From Campanula takesimana (taxonomy: Eukaryota; Streptophyta; Magnoliopsida; Asterales; Campanulaceae), in NCBI GenBank assembly GCA_026119855.1, contig JAOWBW010000221.1, forward strand, positions 1,302,001 through 1,366,000: 64,000 nt of DNA, read 5' to 3'. The position numbers and the translations under genes are program-made. Under the pieces are notes generated by a model that saw only the letters and a program-made list of their open reading frames with translations, searched no databases and was not told the DNA's origin. Below, one piece after another: positions 31,901 to 42,198 of this stretch; the stretch's first letter is position 1, and each line of letters starts with the position of its first letter.

Positions 31901-32460
31901 CAGCGCCAACTACCCATAAGAAAATATAATTAATAAAAAAATAATCCACAGGGTGAAATGAAAGGAATGATGAATTGTGAAGTACTCCTATATATAGCTG
32001 AAATAGGAAGCAACACAAAGTGACTTATTTTTTTTTTATGATGTCCACACTAGAAGGAGGCTAAGGATGGATCGAACCCTAGCGCTCACCAAAGGTGAGG
32101 CTTGGCTTTACCAATGGACTAAAAGGAGGCGAGGAGACGGATTGATCCGTAGATACAAGTTGTTAGTGGTAGTAATCAAGTAACAAGGTCGGTCTTTGTT
32201 GTCACGTGCACCATGTTTATGTACAGTTGGAAGTATGCATTGCATAAACATAAAGAGTTGTCAGGCATAGTCAAAGGGGGACATGTTGTTATTACAAATA
32301 CACAGTACATTGCCTCTTTTCCTTTCAAAAATTGGTTCCTAGTATCCTTTGAATAGGCTTCCATGGTTGCATGCGCATATGACTTCGAAAAATCTGTTAT
32401 AATACAAAATCATTTCACGCAACTAACTAACCTCCATCTTTTTGCCATCCTCAATTAATA
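31901..32460. other. Intergenic with a SINE
   Basis: Apart from the tRNA-derived SINE at 32027-32118, no feature is seen. Confidence 0.5.
32027..32118 (-). mobile_element. tRNA-derived SINE
   Basis: Read on the minus strand: A-box-like ccattggtaaagcc, B box gggttcgatcc, then an A-rich tail (T run at 32027-32037 on the plus strand). Nearly the same sequence as the SINE at 41780-41878. A partial second copy (aaggaggcgaggagac) abuts it. Confidence 0.7.
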
Positions 32461-32640
32461 CTCACTCCGTCCCAAAATGATTTTCCTGTTTGACTATTCA
32501 ATCTTTTTAAGGGTATGAACATTTGCTTCATTAGCCATGTTTTGGTTTTGCACTTTTAAAGCCTAGATTGTAGAAACGAGAAGAACTTTTTGGGACAATA
32601 AAACATGGCAAATGAGAAGATCATTTTGGGACGGAGGGAG
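32461..32640. mobile_element. Stowaway-like MITE
   Basis: CTCACTCCGTCCCAAAATGA start, inverted CATTTTGGGACGGAGGGAG end, TA at 32459-32460 and 32641-32642. Same subfamily as 32891-33059 (ttgactattcaat). Confidence 0.85.
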
Positions 32641-32890
32641 TATATATAAGTAAGTATATATTAATATATACATAGAAATATTAGGAGGAGTGATCCGTGA
32701 CTGTGTGATGAGTGATCAGTCTCATTAGTAAACTCTATATATAATGTTTATTATGATGTCCCTATACATAAACCCACATCACACAAACTACTAGCTACCA
32801 AACCTAACTAAACTAAAATTATACTCGAACTACTTAATTTTTTTTTTAAACCATAGTTTCTTCAGTATGGAGTAGTTATTTTAATGTTAT

Positions 32891-33059
32891 ACTCCTTCCG
32901 TCCCAAAATAATCTTCGCGTTTGACTATTCAATTTTTTTTAAGGATATGAACACTTGTTTCACTAGTTATGCTTTGTTTAAGCCAAAAATGTAGAAATGT
33001 GAAGAACATTTTGGGACAATGAGAAATGGCAAATGAGAATCATTTTGGGACGGAGAGAG
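32891..33059. mobile_element. Stowaway-like MITE
   Basis: CTCCTTCCGTCCCAAAATAA start, inverted CATTTTGGGACGGAGAGAG end, TA at 32889-32890 and 33060-33061. Confidence 0.85.
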
Positions 33060-33061
33060 TA

Positions 33062-33557
33062 TTTTCCTCTAAACATCCTATTTTACTCTAACATATGTTT
33101 ACCTGATAAGGTAAATGATGGTGTAGCTCGGGACATGGGACCCAAATTGGCTCCTTATCGCAGAATCTCAAGAATACTATTATCACTAGGGTGAAAGAGT
33201 AGAGAGAAGTGTGAGCATGGACTGTGTACTGAGCCGGTAATAAATTATATCGGGATATATTGAAGATTCCACCTTATAATCAATTGTTGATTAGCGAAAT
33301 AGCCCCTCAAATTTATATATCAGTCCATGTTTGGTTCTCTATCAAATGTGAGATATATTATCATGGATCTCAAGGAAGATCATAATACAGTAGTAATTAT
33401 TATAGGACGCAGAAATGAAGGACCATTAATTGTTTGTAACAAAAACTCCAAAATTTGAAGAGATGCCATTCCCATTTCACATGGGAAACAGTACTACTCC
33501 CTCCCATTCTGTTCATGGCTCGTGATATGTTCAAATCCCCAAATTTTAATTATCAAG
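33062..33557. other. Intergenic, nothing recognised
   Basis: AT-rich, no frame or repeat assigned. A lone actactccctcccattctg near 33492 may be a stray MITE end. Confidence 0.5.
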
Positions 33558-33562
33558 GGAGG

Positions 33563-34035
33563 TGTTGTGGAATTGACCCTCCAACACCCAACACCCAAGC
33601 AAATCGCAAGAAAACCCGGCACCACAAACAAGCACAAGAAATAAGAAACCAAAGCAAAAGAACAAAACGAACACAAGAAATTGTTTACCCAGTTTGTCAA
33701 TATGTTTGACTACGTCTGGGGGCACTACCAAGCCAGGATCTTGCACTATAATATGTAAATATGGAGTTACAATGAGTATGGGGGCGGAACATTGTTTATA
33801 TAGCAAACCAAGAATAAGACCTAAACCTAAACATAAGAGAAATCCTGAAAATCTGCACTTTCTCGGCATTCCAAGCGACCGCTTGTAGGGGACCAGGCGC
33901 CCGCTTACTTGCCAATTCCAGGAACCAGAATTTCTGTCCAAACCGGGCGCCCGCCTGGTCAATACCAGGCGCCCGCCTGGAATCCTGCTCCAGATTTTCT
34001 TCTCTTTGTTTCTTTGAGGGATCTCTACTCCAACA
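33563..34035 (-). repeat. 3' LTR of the deleted copia element
   Basis: Plus-strand TGTTGTGGAATTG to CTACTCCAACA. Contains a GC-rich palindromic pair around ccaggcgcccgcctgg. Confidence 0.93.
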
Positions 34036-34141
34036 ATCTCCCACCTAGAGATCAACCGCGTATACAAACCCCGTATCCGTCTTCAACTCATCCATGGTGT
34101 CGTCCTAGTGCTCACCTCGATCATGGTAGTGCCTTCCTCCC

Positions 34142-34702
34142 CTATTCTCCAAGCCCCGTTGAAGCTAAACCCAGCTTCAACTTCACCTTGCTTGAGAAAC
34201 CTGAAGCCTTTGCCTCCGATCTACACTCACCGTTAGATCTGCGTAGCGGAATATCCGGTCCTAGAGTATGTGGTTCATCTTCAGTGACCCCTTGACCTTG
34301 GCCATCATGAACCGTCTCGCTCCCACCCGAGTTTGGAATATCCATGCAAATCACATTCGCATCCCCGCATTCCTTGAACTCCCGAAGCTCATACTCTCCA
34401 CCATTATTAGACATCAATCTTTTAACCTTGAGTCCCCTCCAATTCTTCACCAAGGCCTTCCACTTCTTATACATCCTGAAAGATTCACCTTTCCCTTCTA
34501 AGAAGTAATCCCGGACCTTCCTTGTCGAATCATCAATGAAGGTCATGTAATTTGACACACCAACCCGAGAAGTTACCGGAGTCGATCCACACAAATCCGT
34601 GTGATCCCCCTTATCACTCATGTGACCCAATTGACAGTGCCACAATTCCGTATCACCCTTGGCCGTCGCCACCGCGATACTACCCTTGGTGTTTCCCGCC
34701 AA
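34142..34702 (-). pseudogene. Integrase fragment of the deleted copia element
   Basis: Shows the GAG-pre-integrase motif LWHCQLGHMSDKG and scraps of the integrase core (NYMTFIDDSTRK, SNNGGEYELREF). It then degenerates into unrelated sequence before the polypurine tract. The junction with the protease is shifted in frame, and no reverse transcriptase follows. Confidence 0.8.
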
Positions 34703-35217
34703 ATACAGTCTTCCTTGGCAATAACCCAGTTCCTGCAGCTAAAAGTTACCGTGTAACCTTCTTCACCCAGCTGCCCAACTGATATCAGGTTCTTTTTCAA
34801 ACCCGGAATGTGTCTGACCCCGTGTAGATGTAAGACGTTCCCGTCCGATGCTCCTATTCTGACATCCCCCTTCCCCTTGATTTCCAAAGGCTCGCCATCC
34901 TCCAGATAGACCTTACCGAAATCACCGGAAGTGTAGTTTTCCATCGCTCCTGCATGCCCGCATGAGTGGAATGATGCCCCCGAATCCAGCACCCATGATT
35001 CTAGCGCACTACTAACACTCAGAATCAGTACATCGTCACCTTCGACTATCACATTCGCCGATTTATCCCCTCGCATGGGACAATCCCTCTTGTAGTGTCC
35101 TAACTCCTTACAATGATAGCACTCTACCGATCCTCTGGCAACCCTTGGTCTTTCTTTGTTCTCCTCATACTGATCCCCACCCCCGATTACACTCCCTTGA
35201 CCCTGTTCTCCCTTCAT
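34618..35217 (-). pseudogene. Zinc knuckle and protease fragment of the deleted copia element
   Basis: Contains CYHCKELGHYKRDC (CX2CX4HX4C nucleocapsid knuckle) and the copia aspartic protease WVLDSGASFHSCGH. It is in a different frame from gag (35165-35845), with which it overlaps, and from the integrase fragment, so it is a remnant of a once continuous polyprotein. Confidence 0.85.
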
Positions 35218-35845
35218 TGCTAGAACCCGGTCTTCCCCTACTAGTTGTAGCCAAGACCGATTCCGAAGTAGACGGTGTCCCCAACTTCTTTATGCGATTT
35301 TCTTCGCCCAAGAGGAAGTCCTTAACATCATCATACTTCAATTTATTCTTACCCGCTGAAGCATTTAACGCTGTCACCGTTCCGCTCCAACTCCTTGGTA
35401 AGGACGCTAGCAATAAACACGCATGAACCTCGTCACCGAAAGTAATCTCCAACGCAGTCAATGAGTCTATAATATCCATAAACTCATCGATGTGTTTAGC
35501 TATGGATCCTCCCTCTTGCATCTTGAGACTACCCATCGTGCGTATCAAATCAACCTTATTTGCAGCAGATGGAGTTTCAAATCTCTCACTAAGATAATCC
35601 AATAGCTCCTTGGTGGTTTTCGCCTTCCTGGTAGTCATCGCGATCCACTTCGACAAAGTAGATCGAACCACCCCTAAGGCTTTCCGATCCATGAGATCCC
35701 AGTCTTCCTGCTTTTCTTTTTCCGGTTTGACTCCTGTTAGAGGCTTATAGAGATCCTTATTATACAAGAGATCCTCTATTTGCATCCTCCAAAACCCATA
35801 GTCAGAACCATCAAATTTCTCAACCGCTTGTTTATCCTTGCCCAT
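35165..35845 (-). pseudogene. gag of the deleted copia element
   Basis: About 226 codons starting MGKDKQAVEKFDGSDYGFW, with the UBN2/copia Gag region (LYKPLTGVKPEKEK, LSERFETPSAANKVDL, LLASLPRSW). The upstream in-frame codons belong to LTR and leader, so the start was set at 35845. The frame is lost before the zinc knuckle. Confidence 0.85.
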
Positions 35846-35900
35846 TCTTGATTGCTTGATAAACCCTTTTGATCGTCCAACCAAAGCTCTTGATACCAGT

Positions 35901-36373
35901 TGTTGTGGATATGGCCCTCCAACACCCAACACCCAAGCAAATCGCAAGAAAACCCGGCACCACAAACAAGCACAAGAAATAAGAAACCAAAGCAAAAGAA
36001 CAAAACGAACACAATAAATTGTTTACCCAGTTCGTCAATATGTTTGACTACGTCTGGGGGCACTACCAAGCCAGGATCTTGCACTATAATATGTAAATAT
36101 GGAGTTACAATGAGTATGGGGGCGGAACATTGTTTATATAGCAAACCAAGAATAAGACCTAAACCTAAACATAAGAGAAATCCTGAAAATCTGCACTTTC
36201 TCGGCATTCCAAGCGCCCGCTTGTAGGGGACCAGGCGCCCGCTTACTTGCCAATTCCAGGAACCAGAATTTCTGTCCAAACCGGGCGCCCGCCTGGTCAA
36301 TACCAGGCGCACGCCTGGAATCCTGCTCCAGATTTTCTTCTCTTTGTTTCTTTGAGGGATCTCTACTCCAACG
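35901..36373 (-). repeat. 5' LTR of the deleted copia element
   Basis: 473 bp, about 98 percent identical to the other LTR. The primer-binding site (gctcttgatacca on the plus strand) lies just left of it. Confidence 0.93.
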
Positions 36374-36551
36374 GGAGGGAAGGGGCATCAGTATTTTATT
36401 AAGACTAATTAATCACTCTTTAAGATTAAACCAGAATCAGTACTTATTTCAACCTTGGGATTATTTAATTAAGTGGATCAAAAAGCAGTTAGTTATGACG
36501 GTAGAAAAAACCTAAACCTAAACTTAAATAAAAATCAAAGTCTATTATTTA

Positions 36552-37071
36552 CTCCCTCCGTTCTGTCCAAGCTTACTTGACACTTCCCAAAATAGCCTAC
36601 TTTTTACAATTTTATATTCACTCTACCCCACCACTCATTCTCTCTCTTCACTTTTCAACACTCAATTTATTCAACCAACACCACTACTCACTCTGTTTCA
36701 AAATACATGTCTTTTAGATTTTTTCACACATATTAAGAAATGCAATTAATACATATAAAAAAGACTTGTCTACCCCTAAAAGAATCCAATTACCTATGCA
36801 ATTAAATGCTTAAACAAGAAATAGGTTGCAATTAATGTATGAGGGTATAATTGGGATACAAGAGCGAAAATGTCTTGGAATTAGTAAAACGTCAAGTATT
36901 TTGAAACAAAATTTAACTCTTAAAACGTCATGTATTTTGAAACGGAGGGAGTATTATTTAGCCCACTCATTCTCTCTTTTCATTTTGGACCACACATTTT
37001 CCTTATTTTATTCTTTTTCGTTAGTTATTGTGCTCACCTTTTGGGTGTCAAGTGAGATGAGACGGAGGGAG
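36552..37071. mobile_element. Stowaway-like MITE with a second one nested inside
   Basis: Outer CTCCCTCCGTTCTGTCCAAG start and inverted GAGACGGAGGGAG end, TA at 36550-36551 and 37072-37073. Same subfamily as 3164-3428. Confidence 0.82.
36687..36951. mobile_element. Nested Stowaway-like MITE
   Basis: CTCACTCTGTTTCAAAATAC start, inverted GTATTTTGAAACGGAGGGAG end, TA at 36685-36686 and 36952-36953. Lies within 36552-37071 and is related to 52153-52455. Confidence 0.8.
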
Positions 37072-37073
37072 TA

Positions 37074-37974
37074 GATGATAAATAATATTCCGCGTGTCCA
37101 CCATTTTGTCTCTCCCTCCCCAATAAAGTAGAATCTGCGTAAGATTTGGATTCAATATATTTATACAAACAATGACCTAAAGTAATGACCTTTTACCACA
37201 TTACTCAATTGGAAGAACAAATGGAAAGTTATTTCTATGAATCGCGAAAATTATAAACAAATATAGACAAACCTATCGAATCCTGTTTCTTAAAAGATCA
37301 TTATAACGATGAAATCAAGGGTGATTAACCTGTTAAGTGTCATACTTTAAAAAGAAAAACAGTTTGAAAAATTATATAAATACTGTTTAGTTTTCATTTT
37401 GTACCGACATAAGACAATGGGAGGCGGGAATCGTACCCTTTACGGAATCCGTGTAGGAGGCGAGAGCTTATGTCGCGTGAGCTAAAACTCATTGAACCTG
37501 ACATGCAATTTTTTCAAAGAACCGAAAGAAAGAGTAAATGAGAAGCGAAAGAAAAGAAGAATAACCAAAAGTAAAACTGGTGAGTAAATTAGCTCAACCA
37601 TTTACAGAGAAAAATAAATAAAATAAAACTGTTTGGTGACAAAGAAAAGAAAAGGAAAAGGAAAAGGGAGATGCTTTAGAGCTAATTAAGCTAATAATCA
37701 TAGGATTTACCAAATTAATGGGACTACTTTAACTTAGTTGGAGATTAGACTAGTCCACTTAACCAAATTCTTCCTAAATCAAAATGGGGGCACGGGATAG
37801 TGTTCCATCCCATGCCCACAACCTTTTTCATACCCCGTGATTGATGGCATCCACTACTACTACACTACATTAAAGTTTTCTTACTCCATACTCCTAACAT
37901 TCATACCACACATTCACACTTTCTTTTTATTTTTTTCTTTCCATTCTCCCATCAACAACAAAAATAAATTAATA
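37074..37974. other. Intergenic upstream of the SAM gene
   Basis: AT-rich; one tRNA-like segment (37412-37493); otherwise nothing recognised. Confidence 0.5.
37412..37493 (-). repeat. tRNA-like relic
   Basis: On the minus strand an A-box-like tagctcacgcg and a B-box-like ggtacgattcccgcc. No complete cloverleaf was found, so it is probably a SINE head or decayed tRNA. Confidence 0.4.
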
Positions 37975-38192
37975 CTCCATCCGGCCCGCCCTGAATGAAT
38001 GTTCAAATTTTATAAACATTTGCAAAAACGTTGAACCTAAGCATTTTTAATAACATAAGTACATAAAACCCCTCAATGATCACACTATTTGCAGCGTAAG
38101 TCTAAGTGTGAATTAAAACTTGTTGTATGATGAGGGAGGATTTAGTAACATCCCTAAAATTTGGGCGTTCATTTATTTAGAGACGGAGAAAG
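37975..38192. mobile_element. Stowaway-like MITE
   Basis: Degenerate CTCCATCCGGCCCGCCCTGA start and inverted AGAGACGGAGAAAG end with TA on both sides, about 340 bp upstream of the SAM gene start. Confidence 0.65.
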
Positions 38193-38458
38193 TACATAAA
38201 AATCACAGACACTTGGCCTATTTCCATGGGAGGGAGGGAACAAAGAACATGGCCTTAATTGCCCCACAGCCCACAAGGCAACCCCAATCCTTTCTTTTTT
38301 TCCTTTAGTCACTCTCAAGTTTTAACTTCCATTGTTATTAAAGCAAAAACACAAACAAAAATAAAGAAAGTCAATTCACCCCCTTCTATTCTTTTTACTA
38401 CATATTCTCACCTCTCCAGCCATTCTTTTTGTATATTTATATATTGTGTGCACTATCT

Positions 38459-38466
38459 CTATATAA
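38459..38466 (+). promoter_or_regulatory. Putative TATA box of the SAM-domain gene
   Basis: ctatataa about 65 bp before the ATG, followed by a CA/CT-rich leader. Confidence 0.5.
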
Positions 38467-38528
38467 CCAACTAGCTTCACCATAACAAACACTCACTCAT
38501 AACACACAAAGTCTATCTATAGTTAGAG

Positions 38529-39170
38529 ATGGACTGGTTCTCTTGGCTATCAAAAACTGGCCTTGAGCCAACCCTTGTTTACGAATACGGCTTAGCTTTC
38601 TCACACAACGAGCTTGAAGAAGACGACATAGCGTATTTCAACCATGAATTCTTGCAAAGCATGGGTATTTCTATAGCCAAACACAGGCTAGAGATTCTCA
38701 AACTCGCTAGAAAAGAGAAAGGTTCATCAAAAGGTCCACATCCCATGACAAGGCTAATGGTTGCAATCAAGCGGACTAAGAGGAGTTTGGCTAGGTATAT
38801 TCGAACATGGGTTCATCGTGAAGGGGATGATACGGCTCTGGTTCTAGTTTCCCGGTGCAGTTCTAGCTCGAGATGGAGAGGTTCACTTCTGAAGAGGAAT
38901 AAGAGGTCATTAATGGTGGGTAAACAAGGTAGGCTTTTACTCACAAATGGTTCTAGTCATGGTCCAATGGTTATGTACTCTGGTGGTGGTGCTAGTGCTA
39001 GGATTAATAGTTTCTCGAGCCCTATGATTTACGATTATAATCTTGGCAAGGATGAAAAGGCAGATGATTATGAAGAGGGAGTGGAAGAAGAAGAGGAAGA
39101 TGGGTATTGGTCAACTGGTGTTGAAGAGATCAAATGGGATACCATGTTTCAGAATTTGAAGCCCACATAA
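38529..39170 (+). CDS. SAM (sterile alpha motif) domain protein
   Basis: 213 residues, single exon. The N-terminal ~65 residues form a SAM domain: MDWFSWLSKTGLEP, YEYGLAFSHNELEEDDIAYF, LQSMGISIAKHRLEILKLA, ending in the usual basic helix. SAM domains mediate protein or RNA binding and oligomerisation; no catalytic motif is present. A basic Arg/Lys/Ser-rich middle (~80-150) is followed by an acidic tail (EEGVEEEEEDGYW) and WDTMFQNLKPT. Plant proteins of this length and layout are known but poorly characterised. The start is the first ATG after a TATA box and leader. The frame is intact. Confidence 0.88.
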   Translation: MDWFSWLSKTGLEPTLVYEYGLAFSHNELEEDDIAYFNHEFLQSMGISIAKHRLEILKLARKEKGSSKGPHPMTRLMVAIKRTKRSLARYIRTWVHREGDDTALVLVSRCSSSSRWRGSLLKRNKRSLMVGKQGRLLLTNGSSHGPMVMYSGGGASARINSFSSPMIYDYNLGKDEKADDYEEGVEEEEEDGYWSTGVEEIKWDTMFQNLKPT

Positions 39171-40067
39171 GAGATTACCATTTTTTTATTTTTTTTTTAC
39201 ATGTCAGTTTGGATGGTGAGAGATGGGTTTTTGATTGTTCTTCCACCAGATAGATCATTTTTCATCTTGTTAGTGTTTAGTTTGATGTTGGGGGAAGCAT
39301 CTTAATTGCTCAAATTCCAGTCTTTGCTTTAGGTAAAAGTCTCTTCTTACTTTAGGAATAAGAACTACCCTTTAGCTACCTTTTTTTTTTTTTTTTTTAC
39401 CTTTCCTTGTGTGTGTTAGAATATAGTACTATATTTTTTAAATGGGTTATTGGAAAGCCCACCTTATCATACTTGAGTTGTGTATCAGTAATGAGATTGT
39501 CTCACCTTCCCTGTTTTCTTTTCTTTTTTGTAGTAATATTTTAATTTATTTTTTTATTTTAGAGATGATTACTACGATGGGTTCTTACCTTCTACAAGTG
39601 ACCGACACTTAATGGAAGGAGATTTATTTTGCCCACAGGTGTTTAATGCTATGCCGCGCTTATTATCTTACAGTATCTCTGTTCCTTTCTAGTGATTTAA
39701 TTTGCATTGTCACACGACTGTTAAAAACAGGGCTCTGATATATATTTTTTATGGTTTAATATAATGTAAAATTTACTTAAAACTGAGTTTATGTATGTGA
39801 GAGAGTCAGAGCAGGGTGCAGATTCTTGTAGAGGTAAATTAAATCCCAGGGAGACACTCCAGTGAGCGTAAGATGACACATTCAGCCTTCCAAGGTGGAG
39901 ACTGAAATTAATTTTGGTATTTATTTTTGTTTATCTCCTATCACTTTCAGCTTCAACTACTATCCAACTAAAGCACGAAAATATCAAAGGCAACTTAACC
40001 GTCTACATTTCATAGCTAACAAACACAAATAGTATTTAGCAAATTCAAATCTGAATAGCAAACATGG
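39171..40067. other. 3' UTR and intergenic DNA
   Basis: Several poly-T runs (39389-39402 and others) and no supportable gene. Confidence 0.5.
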
Positions 40068-40350
40068 AAAGAACACGAGTAATATATGAAAACTAGGTCA
40101 AACTTAGCATTGAGCAAGTTAAGTAATCTAAAGTGACAATGTTATAAGTCAATGAGTTAGCAAAGGCTATTTTTATGCCAAGGTACATGACCAAATATGA
40201 AAATATAAAGCGCACTAAGCAGAGGAGCCTAATACTGGCTTGTTAACCACCAAAATCAGTGTATTTCCAACATATTATATGCTTCAATGCCAACCCAAAC
40301 ATATAGGCTGAGCCAATATGAACACTCAATCAATAGAAAATTGAGGTTCT
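40068..40350 (-). repeat. Diverged duplicate of the 3' flank of the nodulin-like gene
   Basis: Resembles 41739-42103 in the same orientation: gaacacgagtaat/gaacacaagtaat, cctaatactggcttgttaac/cctaatactgccttgttaac, ggctgagccaatatga in both. This copy has no SINE where the other copy does (ggtcaaacttagcat), giving an empty-site comparison. Confidence 0.75.
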
Positions 40351-40370
40351 ATTATCATGCACATCTTGGA

Positions 40371-40581
40371 ATGTTTGAAGGCAGGTCTTATAAGCATTCT
40401 CATGATAAGCCAGATGAAAGTGGTGGTCGTTGGTATTTCTCTCGGAAGGAAATCGTCTAGACGGGATGGTATTGATCTGAAGAAAGAAACTTATCTAATT
40501 ACAAGACTTGGGCATGAGGCTAAAAGTTTCCCAACTTGTATGTTTCTTGTGGGTAAGGTTGAAGAAACTCCTAGGTATTGA
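40371..40581 (+). pseudogene. Cyclin-T pseudogene fragment
   Basis: Reading from 40371: MFEGRSYKHSHDKPDESGG, RWYFSRKEI, then a frame change to SRRDGIDLKKETYL, then a block with DLGMRLKV, and finally CMFLVGKVEETPRY before TGA. These are in order the conserved N-terminal segments of plant cyclin T (the P-TEFb partner of CDKC). The ~40 residues normally between LGMRLKVPQ and CMFLAGKVEE are missing, and there are at least two frame shifts. The segments are joined without introns, suggesting a retrocopy or scrambled exons. Confidence 0.85.
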
Positions 40582-41069
40582 AAGATGTTATCCTTGTTTC
40601 ATATTGAAAAAAAAAAATGTTAAAAGGCTCAAAAAAAAAAAAACTCTTTTGCTCTTTAGCAGGAACGGTCTCTCCCTCAGATATTTCGGCCACCACATCA
40701 ACCATATTAACATCACTTCATCTTTTGATCGAGTGTCGTTCACTATGAAAACGATGATTAAGTGTCGTTGGCTCTAAAAACGATGATTAACCATATTAAC
40801 ATCACTTCCATCCCCTAAATAATTAAGTGTCGTTCACTCTAAAAATAATGCTCAAGTGCCGTTCACTTTTTTTAAAAAAAGAGATTGGAGAAAAAGAAGA
40901 CATATTGAAGAAAAAGAAGACATGATGCGGATGTCTCTTTAAAAATTGCAACATCCGGCACAACATATGTTACAACATCAAATTTTGCTACTGTAATTTT
41001 TTTATAGTTATTATTTATGTACCTTTCCCAATTTTTTATTTCTCTGGCAAGCTGAAAAAATGAGAAAAT

Positions 41070-41205
41070 TTTGGGGGAAACTAGTTTCTCCATAAGTTAT
41101 AAAAAGTCTTGTTTTTGTAGGTTTTAAGGTTTAGGGTTATAGGTTTGGGGTTTAAGGGTTAAAAACATGATTTTTTATAACTTATGGAGGAACTAGTTTC
41201 CTCCA
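41070..41205. mobile_element. Inverted-repeat MITE with telomere-like core
   Basis: Ends read TTTTGGGGGAAACTAGTTTC and, from the right, TTTTGGAGGAAACTAG; the arms pair for about 36 bp. The loop (41119-41164) is aggttttaaggtttaggg-like, similar to degenerate TTTAGGG telomere repeats. No target duplication was resolved. Confidence 0.55.
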
Positions 41206-41459
41206 AAACACACTCTTGAAAAATTACTTTGTAGATGTTTCAACTTGAGGAGAAGGGTGTTAGGAGATTGAGAGATATTCTCGATCTCATAATCAACTAA
41301 AGAATATTTAGTTACCTAGTCAATAAGTTAGGAGTATTTATAATTAGATTGTTATTAGAAATAGATTTGTTAGCATCTTATTAGAATTAGGACACATGTT
41401 TTGAGTATAAATATGAATCCTCTACCTTTGTAAACTTTGAGACGAAATAATACATAGTA

Positions 41460-41709
41460 CTCCCTCTTTCCCTGAATAAATGTCACCGTTTTTCGGACGT
41501 TTGTGCGAATGAATTATGAGCAATAAATTTATGTTGATTTAATTATCCTAATAAAATGGTAAAACTCTATTGATACACCAATATAAATACTATTAATAAC
41601 ATTTTTTTTAATTTTCATTAGAGTGATTACACTAACTTTAAATTATTGCTCAAAGTTCCTTCGTACAAACGTTCGAAAAAGGACGACATTTATTCCGGGA
41701 CAGAGGGAG
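41460..41709. mobile_element. Stowaway-like MITE, strong hairpin
   Basis: CTCCCTCTTTCCCTGAATAA start, inverted TTATTCCGGGACAGAGGGAG end, TA at 41458-41459 and 41710-41711. The arms pair along most of the element. Confidence 0.85.
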
Positions 41710-41738
41710 TATATATTTTTGTTCTCCATATTTTATCA

Positions 41739-42103
41739 AGAACACAAGTAATCTATAAAACATTGTCAAACTTAACATAGTTTTTTTTTTTTTTTTGACA
41801 ATGTCCACGCCATAAAGAGGCGAGGAGAGGGATCGAATCCTAGCGCTCACCAAGGGTGAGGCTTGGCTTTACCAATGGTCAAACTTTAACATATTTTAAA
41901 TTAATCTAAAATGACCACATATGAATATAAAGCATAAGTAATTACCTCTTCTTCCAAGATATTAGCACATAGGAGAGCAACCTAATACTGCCTTGTTAAC
42001 CCCTGAATCGATGTAATTCCAACATATTACAGGCCTCTATTCCAACCCAAGCATAAAGGCTGAGCCAATATGACGAATACTCAATCAATAAAACCGAGGT
42101 TTA
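41739..42103 (-). repeat. Duplicate flank (partner of 40068-40350) with inserted SINE
   Basis: See the partner copy. It adjoins the 3' end of the nodulin-like gene and is split by the SINE at 41780-41878. Confidence 0.75.
41780..41878 (-). mobile_element. tRNA-derived SINE with target duplication
   Basis: Minus-strand A-box-like ccattggtaaagcc, B box ggattcgatccc and poly(A) tail (T16 at 41781-41796). Flanked by tcaaacttaacata (41766-41779) and tcaaactttaacata (41879-41893), an ordinary LINE-dependent duplication. Confidence 0.85.
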
Positions 42104-42198
42104 AATATTTTGCTGCACTTGTGGAAGAAAAATCTAGTATGATCATTGCAGTAAACTTTGAGCACTCAAACTTATAATCTAAATGATTATCACTTTCA

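Larger units (their letters stand above)
33563..36373 (-). mobile_element. Internally deleted Ty1/copia element
   Basis: Two 473-bp LTRs flanked by ggagg (33558-33562, 36374-36378). On the minus strand, in order: 5' LTR, primer-binding site TGGTATCAAGAGC, gag, zinc knuckle plus protease, start of integrase, polypurine tract aggtgggagat, 3' LTR. Most of integrase and all of reverse transcriptase and RNase H are missing, and two frame changes separate the remaining domains. The LTRs differ at about 9 of 473 positions, so it is older than the Sirevirus. The outermost base of the 5' LTR is changed from T to C. Confidence 0.9.

Noticed and set aside
33796..36388. Paired ORFs within 33.8-34.1 and 35.8-36.4 kb
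   Set aside because: They are frames across the two copies of the same LTR.
37412..37493. Functional tRNA gene
   Set aside because: A and B boxes are present but no complete cloverleaf could be folded by eye.
41119..41164. Telomere array
   Set aside because: Only degenerate TTTAGGG-like units inside a short hairpin; no true array.
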